Shown here piece by piece: positions 1 through 8,267 of a DNA stretch of 64,000 nt. A program made the translations under genes and the position numbers. This DNA is from Pseudomonas sp. WJP1 (GTDB taxonomy: Bacteria; Pseudomonadota; Gammaproteobacteria; Pseudomonadales; Pseudomonadaceae). The notes beneath the pieces are model-generated. The model saw only the letters and a program-made list of their open reading frames with translations. It had not been told where the DNA came from and did not search any database. Every line of letters begins with the position of its first letter. Position 1 is the first letter of the stretch. The stretch lies in the NCBI RefSeq assembly GCF_028471945.1, contig NZ_CP110128.1, forward strand, positions 3,894,501 through 3,958,500. Direction: 5' to 3'.

Positions 1-773
1 CCTGCCGGACGCCAGGCCTCCTGGCCGTAGTCTTCATAAAACACCTGATAACAGTCGCTGCCAAATTCATCGAGCAACATGAACAACCCACCGTAATCCG
101 CCTCCTGACGGTTGGACGTCACGAGGCCGGCCTTGGCGGCCGCGCGCTTGAGCCCTTCGATGAACCGCTTCTGCTCGCGCGGAGAGTCGCCACTGATCAA
201 GGCATCGACGCCATTGTTCCAGCGGGCGATCTGTCCATGGAACTCGCCTGCGGCCAGGTACCCGTCGTCCCACAGGTCAAACGGTCCGTCCATGATGCGA
301 CGATGGCCCATCATAAGCAGGTTCGTCCGGTTGGCCTCACGTGCGCCGCGCGATAGAGGGGCCCGGTGATCGAAGGCCAGCACCTCCCTGTTATCAACCA
401 TCAGCACTTCGACCCGGGGATCGTCGTAGACGAACAAGGCGTTGTAGCTGCGATGGATGTTATCCAGTGCCAGCTGGCTCATGCCATTGCGCCGAAGGGT
501 CGCCACCCGCAGCCTGAATGTCGTGGGCGCCCGGGTGGCGATCGTCAACTGTGCGGCCCGCAGCAGCGCCAGGGTGTAGCAACTGTCACGCGATCCGCAC
601 TGGACCGCCAATACCTTGTAGTCACCGATCCGATCCATCCCTCCAGCGGCGACAGCCAGGCGCTGGATCAACAACTGCAAAGCCGTGCGCTCGGCGCGTG
701 AAAAAAAACTCAACAGGCGCTGTAACACTTGTTGATAGACATAGTTCATCGCCTGGTCATGGATATGGGTCAT
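1..773 (-). CDS. Hypothetical protein, C-terminus cut by window edge
   Basis: An open frame runs from an ATG at 773 to the left edge without a stop, giving about 257 residues of an incomplete protein. An AGGTAA element 8-9 bases upstream of the ATG is a plausible ribosome binding site. The product is soluble-looking with no signal peptide or membrane segment. It has a helical N-terminus containing FFSRAERTALQLL, then mixed alpha/beta sequence with several Asp/Tyr-rich patches such as FVYDDPRVEVLMVDN. I do not recognise the family. Codon use is normal for the surrounding genome. The coding call is well supported by the long stop-free frame; the function is unknown. Confidence 0.75.
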   Translation of the reverse strand, partial: MTHIHDQAMNYVYQQVLQRLLSFFSRAERTALQLLIQRLAVAAGGMDRIGDYKVLAVQCGSRDSCYTLALLRAAQLTIATRAPTTFRLRVATLRRNGMSQLALDNIHRSYNALFVYDDPRVEVLMVDNREVLAFDHRAPLSRGAREANRTNLLMMGHRRIMDGPFDLWDDGYLAAGEFHGQIARWNNGVDALISGDSPREQKRFIEGLKRAAAKAGLVTSNRQEADYGGLFMLLDEFGSDCYQVFYEDYGQEAWRPA

Positions 774-900
774 TTCTATTTACCTGATATTCAAAAGTCC
801 GATACAACGCAAACAACTTCACGCCTAGCGCAAGGAATGCCCGAAGGGAGATTAATTACTGAACTTTATTACCAAATGCTAACAATAAAATTTTTTGTCA

Positions 901-1149
901 TCATTTGAAATAATTGATCGCTGCAGGCCAGGTTGGCCCGTAAGGGCTGACGCACAGCAGCTTGGCGGGGGTTTGTTTCGATTGCCTTCGGCATCCTAGG
1001 AAATGTCCGACAGCGTCCCACAGACATTTAATACAAAAAATGAGGAAAGTAGCTTCTCGTAGTAATGTGGCGACCACGCAAAAAGCCACTAGTTGTCGAA
1101 CTTGCGTTAACGACGCCCATTGAAAAGTATCGGCTAGATACCTGGCCAT
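901..1149 (-). CDS. Doubtful small ORF, 82 aa
   Basis: An ATG at 1149 is preceded by AAGGA about 8 bases upstream, which is the main reason to list it. The predicted peptide has one hydrophobic stretch (LVAFCVVATLL, then FLIFCIKCLW) and is unusually rich in Cys. No family is recognised, and codon use is not the strongly GC3-biased pattern of neighbouring genes. It could be a small membrane protein or simply a chance frame in an intergenic region. Confidence 0.25.
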   Translation of the reverse strand: MARYLADTFQWASLTQVRQLVAFCVVATLLREATFLIFCIKCLWDAVGHFLGCRRQSKQTPAKLLCVSPYGPTWPAAINYFK

Positions 1150-1232
1150 GACTCATTCCTTGAGATGAAAGTAATCATGCAATTATCAGTACTTGGATGT
1201 TGATTAGAAGCTACAGATCGAGAGCAAAAACC

Positions 1233-1251
1233 GGTTCAGTTGCTGAACCGA
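1233..1251 (-). terminator. Candidate terminator hairpin downstream of mexS
   Basis: CGGTTCAG / CTGAACCG form an 8-bp stem with a 3-base loop. Read on the minus strand it is followed by GTTTTTG. It is the second hairpin after the mexS stop codon. A third imperfect stem (CCCACC / GGTGGG, 1253-1271) sits beside it. Confidence 0.55.
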
Positions 1252-1305
1252 CCCACCTTCAGGCTGGTGGGACGTCTCATGTCGGAGGGCAAAGCGCTAA
1301 AACGC

Positions 1306-1331
1306 AAGAGTCCGTGCAGGCACGGACTCTT
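1306..1331 (-). terminator. Intrinsic terminator of mexS
   Basis: An 11-bp perfect stem, AAGAGTCCGTG / CACGGACTCTT, has a 4-base loop and begins 9 bases past the mexS stop codon. On the minus strand it is followed within a few bases by TTTT. Position and stability make it the primary mexS terminator. Confidence 0.75.
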
Positions 1332-1340
1332 CGGGAGGGG

Positions 1341-2363
1341 TCAAGCAGGTTCGACTTGCAGGGCAACCCTTTCGCGGCATGGGCATTCGTCCATGTAGCG
1401 GTGCGCCTCGACGAACTCGGTGAACGGGAAGACCCGGGTCTTGAGCGGCAGCAGCACGCGATCGGCGGTCAGCTGGTTAATGTCGCGCAAGGCACGTTGC
1501 AGCGCAACCTGGTCCTGGATGATGCCCAGCTCCGGCTTGCCGGTGAAATTGCCGATGCAGTGCACAAAGAATTGAATGTTCTTCTGAAACGCCGCACACG
1601 CCGGGAATGGCGTCTGGTTGCCGCCCTGCAGGCCATACAGCACCAGGCTGCCGCGCGGTGCCAGCACGTCGCCGAGCAACGACATCTGCGGTCCACCCAA
1701 ACCATCGAACACCACGTCCACACCGCGGTTGTCGGTGATCTTGTTGACCCGCATCAACAGGTCTTCTTCCTCGGTGACGATGACTTTCTCGGCACCCAGG
1801 GACAGCAGGTATTCACGCTCCTCCGCGGATTTGGTTGCGGCGATCACTCGTACGCCCAAGGCTTTGCCCAGTTGTACGAACGAAGGGCCGGCGCAGTGGC
1901 TGGCGTCGGTGACCAGGGCGAACTGCCCGGGTTTGACCCGTGCCAGGTCGACGTAGCCAAAATAGGCAATCAACAGCGGCGTGTAATGCACGCTGGCTTC
2001 GATCGGGCTGAGCACGTCCGGGTAACGGGACACCGACGAGCGCGGCAGGACGATCAGCTCGCCATAGACCGGATAATCGTTCGGGCTCTGGGCCGGGAAA
2101 CTGGCGACCTTGTCACCGACCGCCAGGTCATCGACACCCTCGCCGACAGCCGTGACGATACCGGCCATTTCCTGGCCAATACCGGCCGGCAGACGAGCGT
2201 GGGACGACGCCAGGTTCTGGCGCCAGAGTGTGTCGTACCAGCTGATGCCAATGGCTTCGACGCGCACCTGCACTTCGCCCGGAGCAGGCAGAGCCGCCGC
2301 ATGCTCTTCGCATTTGAGCACCTCGGCTGGACCAAACTTGTGAAAACGGATCGTGCGGGACAT
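1341..2363 (-). CDS. mexS: MexS, zinc-type alcohol dehydrogenase/quinone reductase-like oxidoreductase
   Basis: This is a 340-residue medium-chain dehydrogenase/reductase of the quinone oxidoreductase type. The N-terminal GroES-like domain (about 1-120) contains GIGQEMAGIVTAVGEGVDDLAVGDKV. The Rossmann domain begins near residue 140 with an altered nucleotide-binding segment (DASHCAGPSFVQLG). The start at 2363 has GAGG 6-7 bases upstream and fits MSRTIRF; an in-frame ATG five codons earlier is less likely. In P. aeruginosa, mexS is divergent from mexT next to mexEF-oprN, exactly as here. Loss of MexS there causes electrophilic/redox stress that activates MexT. The physiological substrate is not certain. 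A candidate MexT box lies about 80 bp upstream. Confidence 0.85.
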   Translation of the reverse strand: MSRTIRFHKFGPAEVLKCEEHAAALPAPGEVQVRVEAIGISWYDTLWRQNLASSHARLPAGIGQEMAGIVTAVGEGVDDLAVGDKVASFPAQSPNDYPVYGELIVLPRSSVSRYPDVLSPIEASVHYTPLLIAYFGYVDLARVKPGQFALVTDASHCAGPSFVQLGKALGVRVIAATKSAEEREYLLSLGAEKVIVTEEEDLLMRVNKITDNRGVDVVFDGLGGPQMSLLGDVLAPRGSLVLYGLQGGNQTPFPACAAFQKNIQFFVHCIGNFTGKPELGIIQDQVALQRALRDINQLTADRVLLPLKTRVFPFTEFVEAHRYMDECPCRERVALQVEPA

Positions 2364-2440
2364 CGCAAACCTCGCCAATTGAACCTCTAATGCCTTGAAC
2401 TCTAGCTGGGGTTTTGACCCAACACTATCAGTGGCTATTA

Positions 2441-2464
2441 ATAGTCGACATGCCTGTCATTGAT
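2441..2464 (-). promoter_or_regulatory. Candidate MexT (nod-box-like) site upstream of mexS
   Basis: On the minus strand the sequence reads ATCA-N15-ACTAT. This matches both outer arms of the reported MexT consensus ATCA(N5)GTCGAT(N4)ACYAT with exact spacing. The central GTCGAT block matches poorly (only the final AT). It points toward mexS and lies 78 bp from its start codon, where a LysR activator would bind. Confidence 0.45.
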
Positions 2465-2632
2465 TCCGCAGCTGCAGCAACATCGTCAAATGTCGTAAGA
2501 AACCGGAGCAGCCGGTGTGGGAAAATTGAATTACTCGGTGCAGAGTACCAGCCTTTCCCCGTAATATTCCTGCTGGCCATTGTTCTCATATGGCCGCTCA
2601 CGTCAAGTTTGCTGACTCTGCCAGGACTCAAG

Positions 2633-3550
2633 ATGAATCGTAATGACCTGCGTCGTGTCGACCTGAACCTGTTGATCGTGTTCGAAACCCTGATGCACGA
2701 GCGCAGTGTGACCCGCGCCGCGGAGAAGCTGTTCCTCGGCCAGCCGGCCATCAGTGCGGCGCTCTCGCGCTTGCGCGGGCTGTTCGACGACCCGTTGTTC
2801 GTCCGCACCGGCCGCAGCATGGAACCGTCCGCCCGGGCGGTCGAGATCTTCGCCCTGCTCTCCCCGGCGCTGGATTCGATTTCCACCGCCGTCAGCCGTG
2901 CCGCCGAGTTCGACCCGGCCACCAGCACCGCGGTGTTTCGCATCGGGCTGTCGGACGACGTCGAATTCGCCCTGCTGCCCATGCTGCTCAAGCGCCTGCG
3001 CGCCGAATCGCCGGGGATCGTGCTGGTGGTGCGGCGGGTCAACTACATCCTGATGCCCGGCTTGCTGGCCTCCGGCGAGATATCCATCGGCGTCAGCTAC
3101 ACCACTGACCTGCCCGCCAATGCCAAGCGCAAAGTGCTGCGCCGCAGCTCGCCAAAACTGTTGCGCGCCGACACCGTACCAGGGCCATTGAGCCTGGATG
3201 ACTTCTGCGCGCGTCCCCATGCACTGGTGTCGTTCGCCGGTGACCTGAGCGGTTTTATCGATGAAGAACTGGAAAAGCTCGGGCGTAAACGTCATGTGGT
3301 GCTGGCCGTGCCGCAGTTCAACGGGCTGAGCTCGCTTTTGAGCGGCACTGATATCGTCGCGACCGTGCCTGACTATACGGCCGATGCGCTGACGGCAGCT
3401 GGCGGGGTCCGGGCCGAAGATCCACCGCTGCCGGTGCGCAGTTTTGAATTGCACATGGCGTGGCGTGGGTCCCAGGACAATGATCCGGGGGAGCGTTGGT
3501 TGCGGTCGCGGATTCAGATGTTCTTTGGGGATCCGGATAGTCTGGCCTGA
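2633..3550 (+). CDS. mexT: MexT, LysR-type activator of mexEF-oprN
   Basis: A 305-residue LysR regulator. The N-terminal winged helix (about 1-65) starts MNRNDLRRVDLNLL and contains LGQPAISAALSRLRGLFDDPLFVR. A substrate-binding domain follows (about 95-300), with VFRIGLSDDVEFALLP and RVNYILMPGLLASGEISIGVSYT. These match P. aeruginosa MexT closely as I recall it. The start at 2633 was chosen because it gives the usual LysR N-terminus; the frame stays open for 73 codons further upstream. The gene is divergent from mexS and directly upstream of mexE. MexT activates mexEF-oprN in response to electrophile or disulfide stress. I see no frameshift in the region where laboratory PAO1 strains carry the inactivating 8-bp insertion. 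Confidence 0.88.
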   Translation: MNRNDLRRVDLNLLIVFETLMHERSVTRAAEKLFLGQPAISAALSRLRGLFDDPLFVRTGRSMEPSARAVEIFALLSPALDSISTAVSRAAEFDPATSTAVFRIGLSDDVEFALLPMLLKRLRAESPGIVLVVRRVNYILMPGLLASGEISIGVSYTTDLPANAKRKVLRRSSPKLLRADTVPGPLSLDDFCARPHALVSFAGDLSGFIDEELEKLGRKRHVVLAVPQFNGLSSLLSGTDIVATVPDYTADALTAAGGVRAEDPPLPVRSFELHMAWRGSQDNDPGERWLRSRIQMFFGDPDSLA

Positions 3551-3571
3551 TTATGTGTTGAGGCTGATGGC

Positions 3572-3599
3572 CTCTTCGCGGGCAAGCCTCGCTCCTACA
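3572..3599. repeat. Single REP element after mexT
   Basis: The segment CTTCGCGGGCAAGCCTCGCTCC followed by TACAA matches one arm of the REPINs found elsewhere in this window. No inverted partner is found nearby, so it is a REP singlet. Confidence 0.6.
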
Positions 3600-3661
3600 A
3601 AGCGAAGTGAGCGATTCGGTCTCATGCCTGATCTTTACCCTCATGGAAACACAGAGTTTCC

Positions 3662-3685
3662 ATCAACCCCATTGATCGAGACCTT
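3662..3685 (+). promoter_or_regulatory. Candidate MexT box upstream of mexE
   Basis: The sequence reads ATCA-N5-ATTGAT-N4-ACCTT. Against the reported MexT consensus ATCA(N5)GTCGAT(N4)ACYAT it matches 12 of 15 defined positions with correct spacing. It lies 136 bp upstream of the mexE start and in the mexT-mexE gap, as expected for the operator of the efflux operon. Confidence 0.6.
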
Positions 3686-3821
3686 GGCAAAGGCGCAGGC
3701 TAGAGAGCTACCCCGCCTCTCCTATCATTCCGGATGATAGTTACCTTCGCCTCATTCGATTCGTGCGATACAACCCTGCCGAGCATCATTCGCCAATCTT
3801 AATACATTGGCGGATGCATCC

Positions 3822-5075
3822 ATGGAACAGTCACTCAAACATTTGCGCTTGCCGTTGGCCGTGTTGGCCGTAGTGGTGATGAGCGCTTGCGGCAAGACGC
3901 CAGAGACTGCCGCTTCCTTGCCCGCAGCCAAGGTCAGCGTGGCCAAGGTGCTGGAGCAACCGGTCAACGAGTGGGACGAATTCACCGGGCGCCTTGAAGC
4001 GCCGGAAACCGTTGAAATTCGTCCACGGGTCTCGGGCCAGATCGATGAAGTGACCTTCACCGAAGGCGCCCTGGTCAAGAAAGGCGACCTGCTGTTCCAG
4101 ATCGATCCGCGTCCGTTCCAGGCTGAAGTCCGTCGCCTCGAAGCCCTGGTGGCCCAGGCCCGCGCCAATGCCACCCGCAGCGAAAACGAAGCCCAGCGCG
4201 GTGAGCGCCTGCGCACCAGCAACGCGATTTCCGCCGAGCTCGCCGATTCGCGTACCAGTGCCGCCCAAGAGGCTCGCGCCGCCGTCGGCGCCCTGCAAGC
4301 ACAGCTGGACCTGGCGAAATTGAACCTGAGTTTCACCCGCGTCACCGCCCCCATCAGCGGTCGCGTCAGCCGTGCGCAAATCACCGCCGGCAACCTCGTG
4401 ACGGCCGATACCACCCCGCTGACCAGCCTGGTGTCCACCGACAAGGTCTACGCCTACTTCGATGCCGACGAGCGCGTGTTCCTCAAGTACACCCAGCTCG
4501 CCCGCCAGGGTAAACGCGGCGCCACCACCCCGGTGTACATGGGCCTGTCCAACGAAGACGGCAACCCGCACCAGGGCGTGATGAACTTCGTCGACAACCA
4601 GGTCAACCCGAAAACCGGCACCATCCGCGGTCGCGCCGTGTTCGACAACAGCGACGGCAGCTACACCCCGGGCCTTTACGCGCGCCTGAAACTGGTGGGC
4701 AGCGGCACCTACAACGCCATGTTGATCAACGATGAGGCGGTGGGTACGGACCTGGGCAAGAAGTTCGTGCTGGTGATGGATGCCGACAACAACACGGCTT
4801 ATCGCGCCGTGGAGCTGGGCCCGAAAATCGAAGGCTTGCGCATCGTGCGTAACGGCCTGAACTCGGGCGACACCATCATCGTCAAGGGCCTGCAGCGGGT
4901 ACGCCCGGGTTCCCCGGTCACCCCTGAAGTGATCCCGATGGCCACCGAGCAGACCCTCGCGGCCCTGGCCCAACAACGACAAGCGCTGGAAGCCAGCAAC
5001 CTGCCCCAAGTCGCGCCTGCCAAGGTCGCACCGGGCACCGTTGTGAAACTGGCTGCTGCGAACCCACGCGGTTAA
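3822..5075 (+). CDS. mexE: MexE, periplasmic adaptor of the MexEF-OprN RND pump
   Basis: A 417-residue RND membrane-fusion lipoprotein. A hydrophobic leader ends in a lipobox (VVMSAC, Cys at about 23). Then come the barrel-sandwich halves (RPRVSGQIDEVTFTEGALVKKGDLLFQIDPRPF; ITAPISGRVSRAQITAGNLV) flanking a coiled-coil hairpin (about 100-170, NEAQRGERLR and ISAELADSRTSAAQEARAAV). Beta-barrel and membrane-proximal domains follow. DEWDEFTGRLEAPE-like sequence near the N-terminus (NEWDEFTGRLEAPE) is characteristic of MexE. The start at 3822 gives MEQS as in P. aeruginosa MexE; an ATG five codons upstream is less likely. It is first in an operon with mexF (15-bp gap) and oprN. Confidence 0.92.
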   Translation: MEQSLKHLRLPLAVLAVVVMSACGKTPETAASLPAAKVSVAKVLEQPVNEWDEFTGRLEAPETVEIRPRVSGQIDEVTFTEGALVKKGDLLFQIDPRPFQAEVRRLEALVAQARANATRSENEAQRGERLRTSNAISAELADSRTSAAQEARAAVGALQAQLDLAKLNLSFTRVTAPISGRVSRAQITAGNLVTADTTPLTSLVSTDKVYAYFDADERVFLKYTQLARQGKRGATTPVYMGLSNEDGNPHQGVMNFVDNQVNPKTGTIRGRAVFDNSDGSYTPGLYARLKLVGSGTYNAMLINDEAVGTDLGKKFVLVMDADNNTAYRAVELGPKIEGLRIVRNGLNSGDTIIVKGLQRVRPGSPVTPEVIPMATEQTLAALAQQRQALEASNLPQVAPAKVAPGTVVKLAAANPRG

Positions 5076-5090
5076 GGGATAACGACTCCG

Positions 5091-8000
5091 ATGAATTTTT
5101 CCCAATTCTTCATTTCACGGCCGATCTTCGCCGCGGTGCTGTCGCTGCTGATCCTGATCGCCGGCGCCATCTCGCTGTTCCAGCTGCCGATCAGCGAATA
5201 CCCGGAAGTGGTGCCGCCGACCGTGGTGGTGCGCGCCAACTTCCCGGGGGCCAACCCCAAAGTCATCGGTGAAACCGTGGCCGCTCCCCTGGAGCAAGCG
5301 ATTACCGGCGTCGAGAACATGCTGTACATGTCCTCGCAGTCGACCGCCGACGGCAAGATCACCCTGACCATCACCTTCGCCCTGGGCACCGACCTGGACA
5401 ACGCCCAGGTGCAGGTGCAGAACCGCGTGACCCGCACCGAGCCGAAACTTCCCGAGGAAGTGACGCGCATCGGTATCACCGTGGACAAGGCGTCGCCCGA
5501 CCTGACGATGGTCGTGCACTTGACCTCGCCGGACAAACGCTACGACATGCTGTACCTGTCCAACTACGCGATTCTGAATATCAAGGATGAGCTGGCGCGC
5601 CTGGGCGGTGTCGGTGATGTGCAGCTGTTCGGCATGGGCGACTATTCGCTGCGTGTGTGGCTCGATCCGAACAAGACCGCTTCGCGCAACCTGACCGCTA
5701 CCGATGTGGTCAACGCCATCCGTGAACAGAACCGCCAGGTGGCAGCCGGTGCACTGGGCGCGCCACCTGCGCCGAATGCGCAAAGCTTTCAGTTGTCGGT
5801 GAACACCCAGGGCCGTCTGGTCAGTGAGGAGGAGTTCGAGAACATCATCATTCGCTCTGGCGACGATGGTGAAATCACCCGCCTGAAAGACATCGCTCGC
5901 GTTGAACTGGGTTCCAGCCAGTACGCCTTGCGTTCCTTGCTCAACAACCAGCCGGCGGTGGCGATCCCGATCTTCCAGCGCCCTGGCTCCAACGCGATCG
6001 AGATCTCCAACGAAGTTCGGGCGAAAATGGCCGAGCTGAAGAAGAGCTTCCCCGAAGGGATGGATTTCAGCATCGTCTACGACCCGACGATCTTCGTGCG
6101 CGGCTCGATCGAGGCGGTGGTCCACACCCTGTTTGAAGCGCTGATTCTCGTTGTCCTGGTAGTGATCCTGTTCCTGCAGACCTGGCGCGCCTCTATCATT
6201 CCATTGGTGGCCGTGCCGGTATCGCTGATCGGTACCTTTGCCGTGATGCATCTGTTCGGCTTCTCGTTGAACGCCCTGTCGCTGTTTGGCCTGGTACTGG
6301 CGATCGGTATCGTGGTGGACGATGCGATCGTGGTGGTGGAGAACGTCGAGCGCAATATCGAGCTCGGGCTGACCCCGGTCGAAGCCACCAAGCGCGCCAT
6401 GCGCGAAGTGACCGGCCCTATTATTGCCACGGCGCTGGTGCTGTGTGCGGTGTTTGTTCCGGCAGCATTCATCTCCGGGTTGACTGGACAGTTCTACAAG
6501 CAGTTCGCCCTGACCATTGCGATTTCGACGGTGATCTCGGCCTTCAACTCCCTGACCCTGTCGCCGGCCCTGGCCGCTGTGTTGCTCAAGGGCCATGACG
6601 CGCCGAAAGACCGTTTCTCCAAGGTCCTGGACAAGATGTTCGGTGGCTGGTTGTTCCGTCCGTTCAACCGCTTCTTCGAAAAGGCCAGCCATGGTTATGT
6701 AGGCACCGTTGCCCGCGTGATCCGCTCCAGCGGCATTGCCCTGCTGCTGTACGCCGGCCTGATGGTGCTGACGTTCTTCGGTTTCTCCAGCACCCCGACC
6801 GGTTTCGTACCCGGCCAGGACAAGCAATACCTGGTGGCGTTTGCGCAATTGCCGGATGCGGCCAGCCTGGACCGTACCGAAGACGTGATCAAGCGCATGT
6901 CCGACCTGGCCCTGAAACAGCCTGGCGTGGAAAGCGCGGTGGCCTTCCCTGGCCTGTCGATCAACGGCTTCACCAACAGCCCGAACGCCGGCATCGTGTT
7001 CGTGACCCTCAAGCCGTTCGACGAACGTAAAGACCCGAGCATGTCCGCCGGTGCGATCGCCGGTGCCTTGAACGGCCAGTTCGCCGGGATCCAGGAAGCC
7101 TACATGGCGATCTTCCCGCCGCCACCGGTACAAGGCCTGGGCACCATCGGCGGTTTCCGCCTGCAGATCGAAGACCGGGGCAACCTGGGCTACGAAGAAC
7201 TGTACAAGGAAACCATGAACGTCATCGCCAAGAGCCACAACGTGCCGGAACTGGCCGGCCTGTTCACCAGCTACACGGTGAACGTGCCCCAGGTCGATGC
7301 CGCCATCGACCGGGAAAAAGCCAAGACCCACGGCGTGGCTGTCAGCGACATCTTCGACACCCTGCAGATTTACCTGGGTTCGCTGTATGCCAACGACTTC
7401 AACCGCTTCGGTCGCACCTATCAGGTCAACGTCCAGGCCGAGCAGCAGTTCCGCCTCGAATCCGACCAGATCGGCCAACTCAAGGTGCGCAACAACAAGG
7501 GCGAGATGATCCCGCTGGCGACCTTCATCAAGGTCAGCGACACCTCGGGGCCGGATCGCGTGATGCACTACAACGGCTTCATCACTGCTGAAATCAACGG
7601 TGCCGCAGCCCCGGGCTACAGCTCCGGCCAGGCGGAAAAAGCCATCGAGAAACTGCTCAAGGAAGAACTCCCCAACGGCATGACCTACGAATGGACCGAC
7701 CTGACCTACCAGCAGATCCTGTCCGGCAACACCGCGCTGTTCGTGTTCCCGCTCTGCGTGCTGCTGGCGTTCCTGGTGCTGGCGGCGCAGTACGAAAGCT
7801 GGAGCCTGCCACTGGCGGTGATCCTGATCGTACCGATGACCCTGCTGTCGGCCATTACCGGTGTGATTGCTTCGGGAGGCGACAACAACATCTTCACCCA
7901 GATCGGCTTGATCGTGCTGGTGGGACTTGCTTGTAAGAACGCGATCCTGATCGTCGAGTTTGCCAAGGATAAGCAGGAAGAAGGCCTGAGCCCGCTGGCT

Positions 8001-8267
8001 GCAGTACTGGAAGCCTGCCGCCTGCGTCTGCGGCCGATCCTGATGACTTCCTTTGCGTTCATCATGGGTGTGGTGCCCCTGGTGTTCTCCAGCGGTGCCG
8101 GTGCCGAGATGCGTCATGCCATGGGTGTGGCGGTGTTCTCCGGGATGCTCGGGGTGACCTTCTTCGGTCTGCTGTTGACGCCGGTGTTCTACGTATTGAT
8201 TCGCAACTTTGTCGAGCGTGGTCAAGCGCGCAAAGCCGCCCGTGCCCTGAAGCTGGAGTCGCATTGA
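5091..8267 (+). CDS. mexF: MexF, inner-membrane RND multidrug transporter
   Basis: A 1058-residue HAE1-family RND proton antiporter, close to the 1062 residues of P. aeruginosa MexF. It begins with the usual short cytoplasmic segment FFISRPIFAAVLSLL. It has two large periplasmic loops and twelve predicted membrane helices. The TM4 region contains the proton-relay pair in GIVVDDAIVVVENVERN (two adjacent Asp). MexF exports chloramphenicol, fluoroquinolones, trimethoprim and quinolone-signal precursors in P. aeruginosa; substrates in this strain are inferred. The stop codon overlaps the oprN start by one base (TGATG). Confidence 0.93.
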   Translation: MNFSQFFISRPIFAAVLSLLILIAGAISLFQLPISEYPEVVPPTVVVRANFPGANPKVIGETVAAPLEQAITGVENMLYMSSQSTADGKITLTITFALGTDLDNAQVQVQNRVTRTEPKLPEEVTRIGITVDKASPDLTMVVHLTSPDKRYDMLYLSNYAILNIKDELARLGGVGDVQLFGMGDYSLRVWLDPNKTASRNLTATDVVNAIREQNRQVAAGALGAPPAPNAQSFQLSVNTQGRLVSEEEFENIIIRSGDDGEITRLKDIARVELGSSQYALRSLLNNQPAVAIPIFQRPGSNAIEISNEVRAKMAELKKSFPEGMDFSIVYDPTIFVRGSIEAVVHTLFEALILVVLVVILFLQTWRASIIPLVAVPVSLIGTFAVMHLFGFSLNALSLFGLVLAIGIVVDDAIVVVENVERNIELGLTPVEATKRAMREVTGPIIATALVLCAVFVPAAFISGLTGQFYKQFALTIAISTVISAFNSLTLSPALAAVLLKGHDAPKDRFSKVLDKMFGGWLFRPFNRFFEKASHGYVGTVARVIRSSGIALLLYAGLMVLTFFGFSSTPTGFVPGQDKQYLVAFAQLPDAASLDRTEDVIKRMSDLALKQPGVESAVAFPGLSINGFTNSPNAGIVFVTLKPFDERKDPSMSAGAIAGALNGQFAGIQEAYMAIFPPPPVQGLGTIGGFRLQIEDRGNLGYEELYKETMNVIAKSHNVPELAGLFTSYTVNVPQVDAAIDREKAKTHGVAVSDIFDTLQIYLGSLYANDFNRFGRTYQVNVQAEQQFRLESDQIGQLKVRNNKGEMIPLATFIKVSDTSGPDRVMHYNGFITAEINGAAAPGYSSGQAEKAIEKLLKEELPNGMTYEWTDLTYQQILSGNTALFVFPLCVLLAFLVLAAQYESWSLPLAVILIVPMTLLSAITGVIASGGDNNIFTQIGLIVLVGLACKNAILIVEFAKDKQEEGLSPLAAVLEACRLRLRPILMTSFAFIMGVVPLVFSSGAGAEMRHAMGVAVFSGMLGVTFFGLLLTPVFYVLIRNFVERGQARKAARALKLESH

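Larger units (their letters stand above)
774..1340. other. Long intergenic region, AT-rich in its left half
   Basis: This gap lies upstream of the truncated gene (minus strand) and downstream of mexS. The part from about 780 to 910 is clearly AT-rich, including a run of T near 890, and probably holds the promoter of the left-edge gene. One short frame (901-1149, minus) is listed separately as doubtful. The right end holds hairpins that probably terminate mexS transcription. Confidence 0.6.

Noticed and set aside
5115..8264. A 1049-codon open frame antisense to mexF
   Set aside because: It is the mirror of a GC3-biased true gene. The translation is His/Gln/Arg/Gly-rich with no domain, and mexF is certain.
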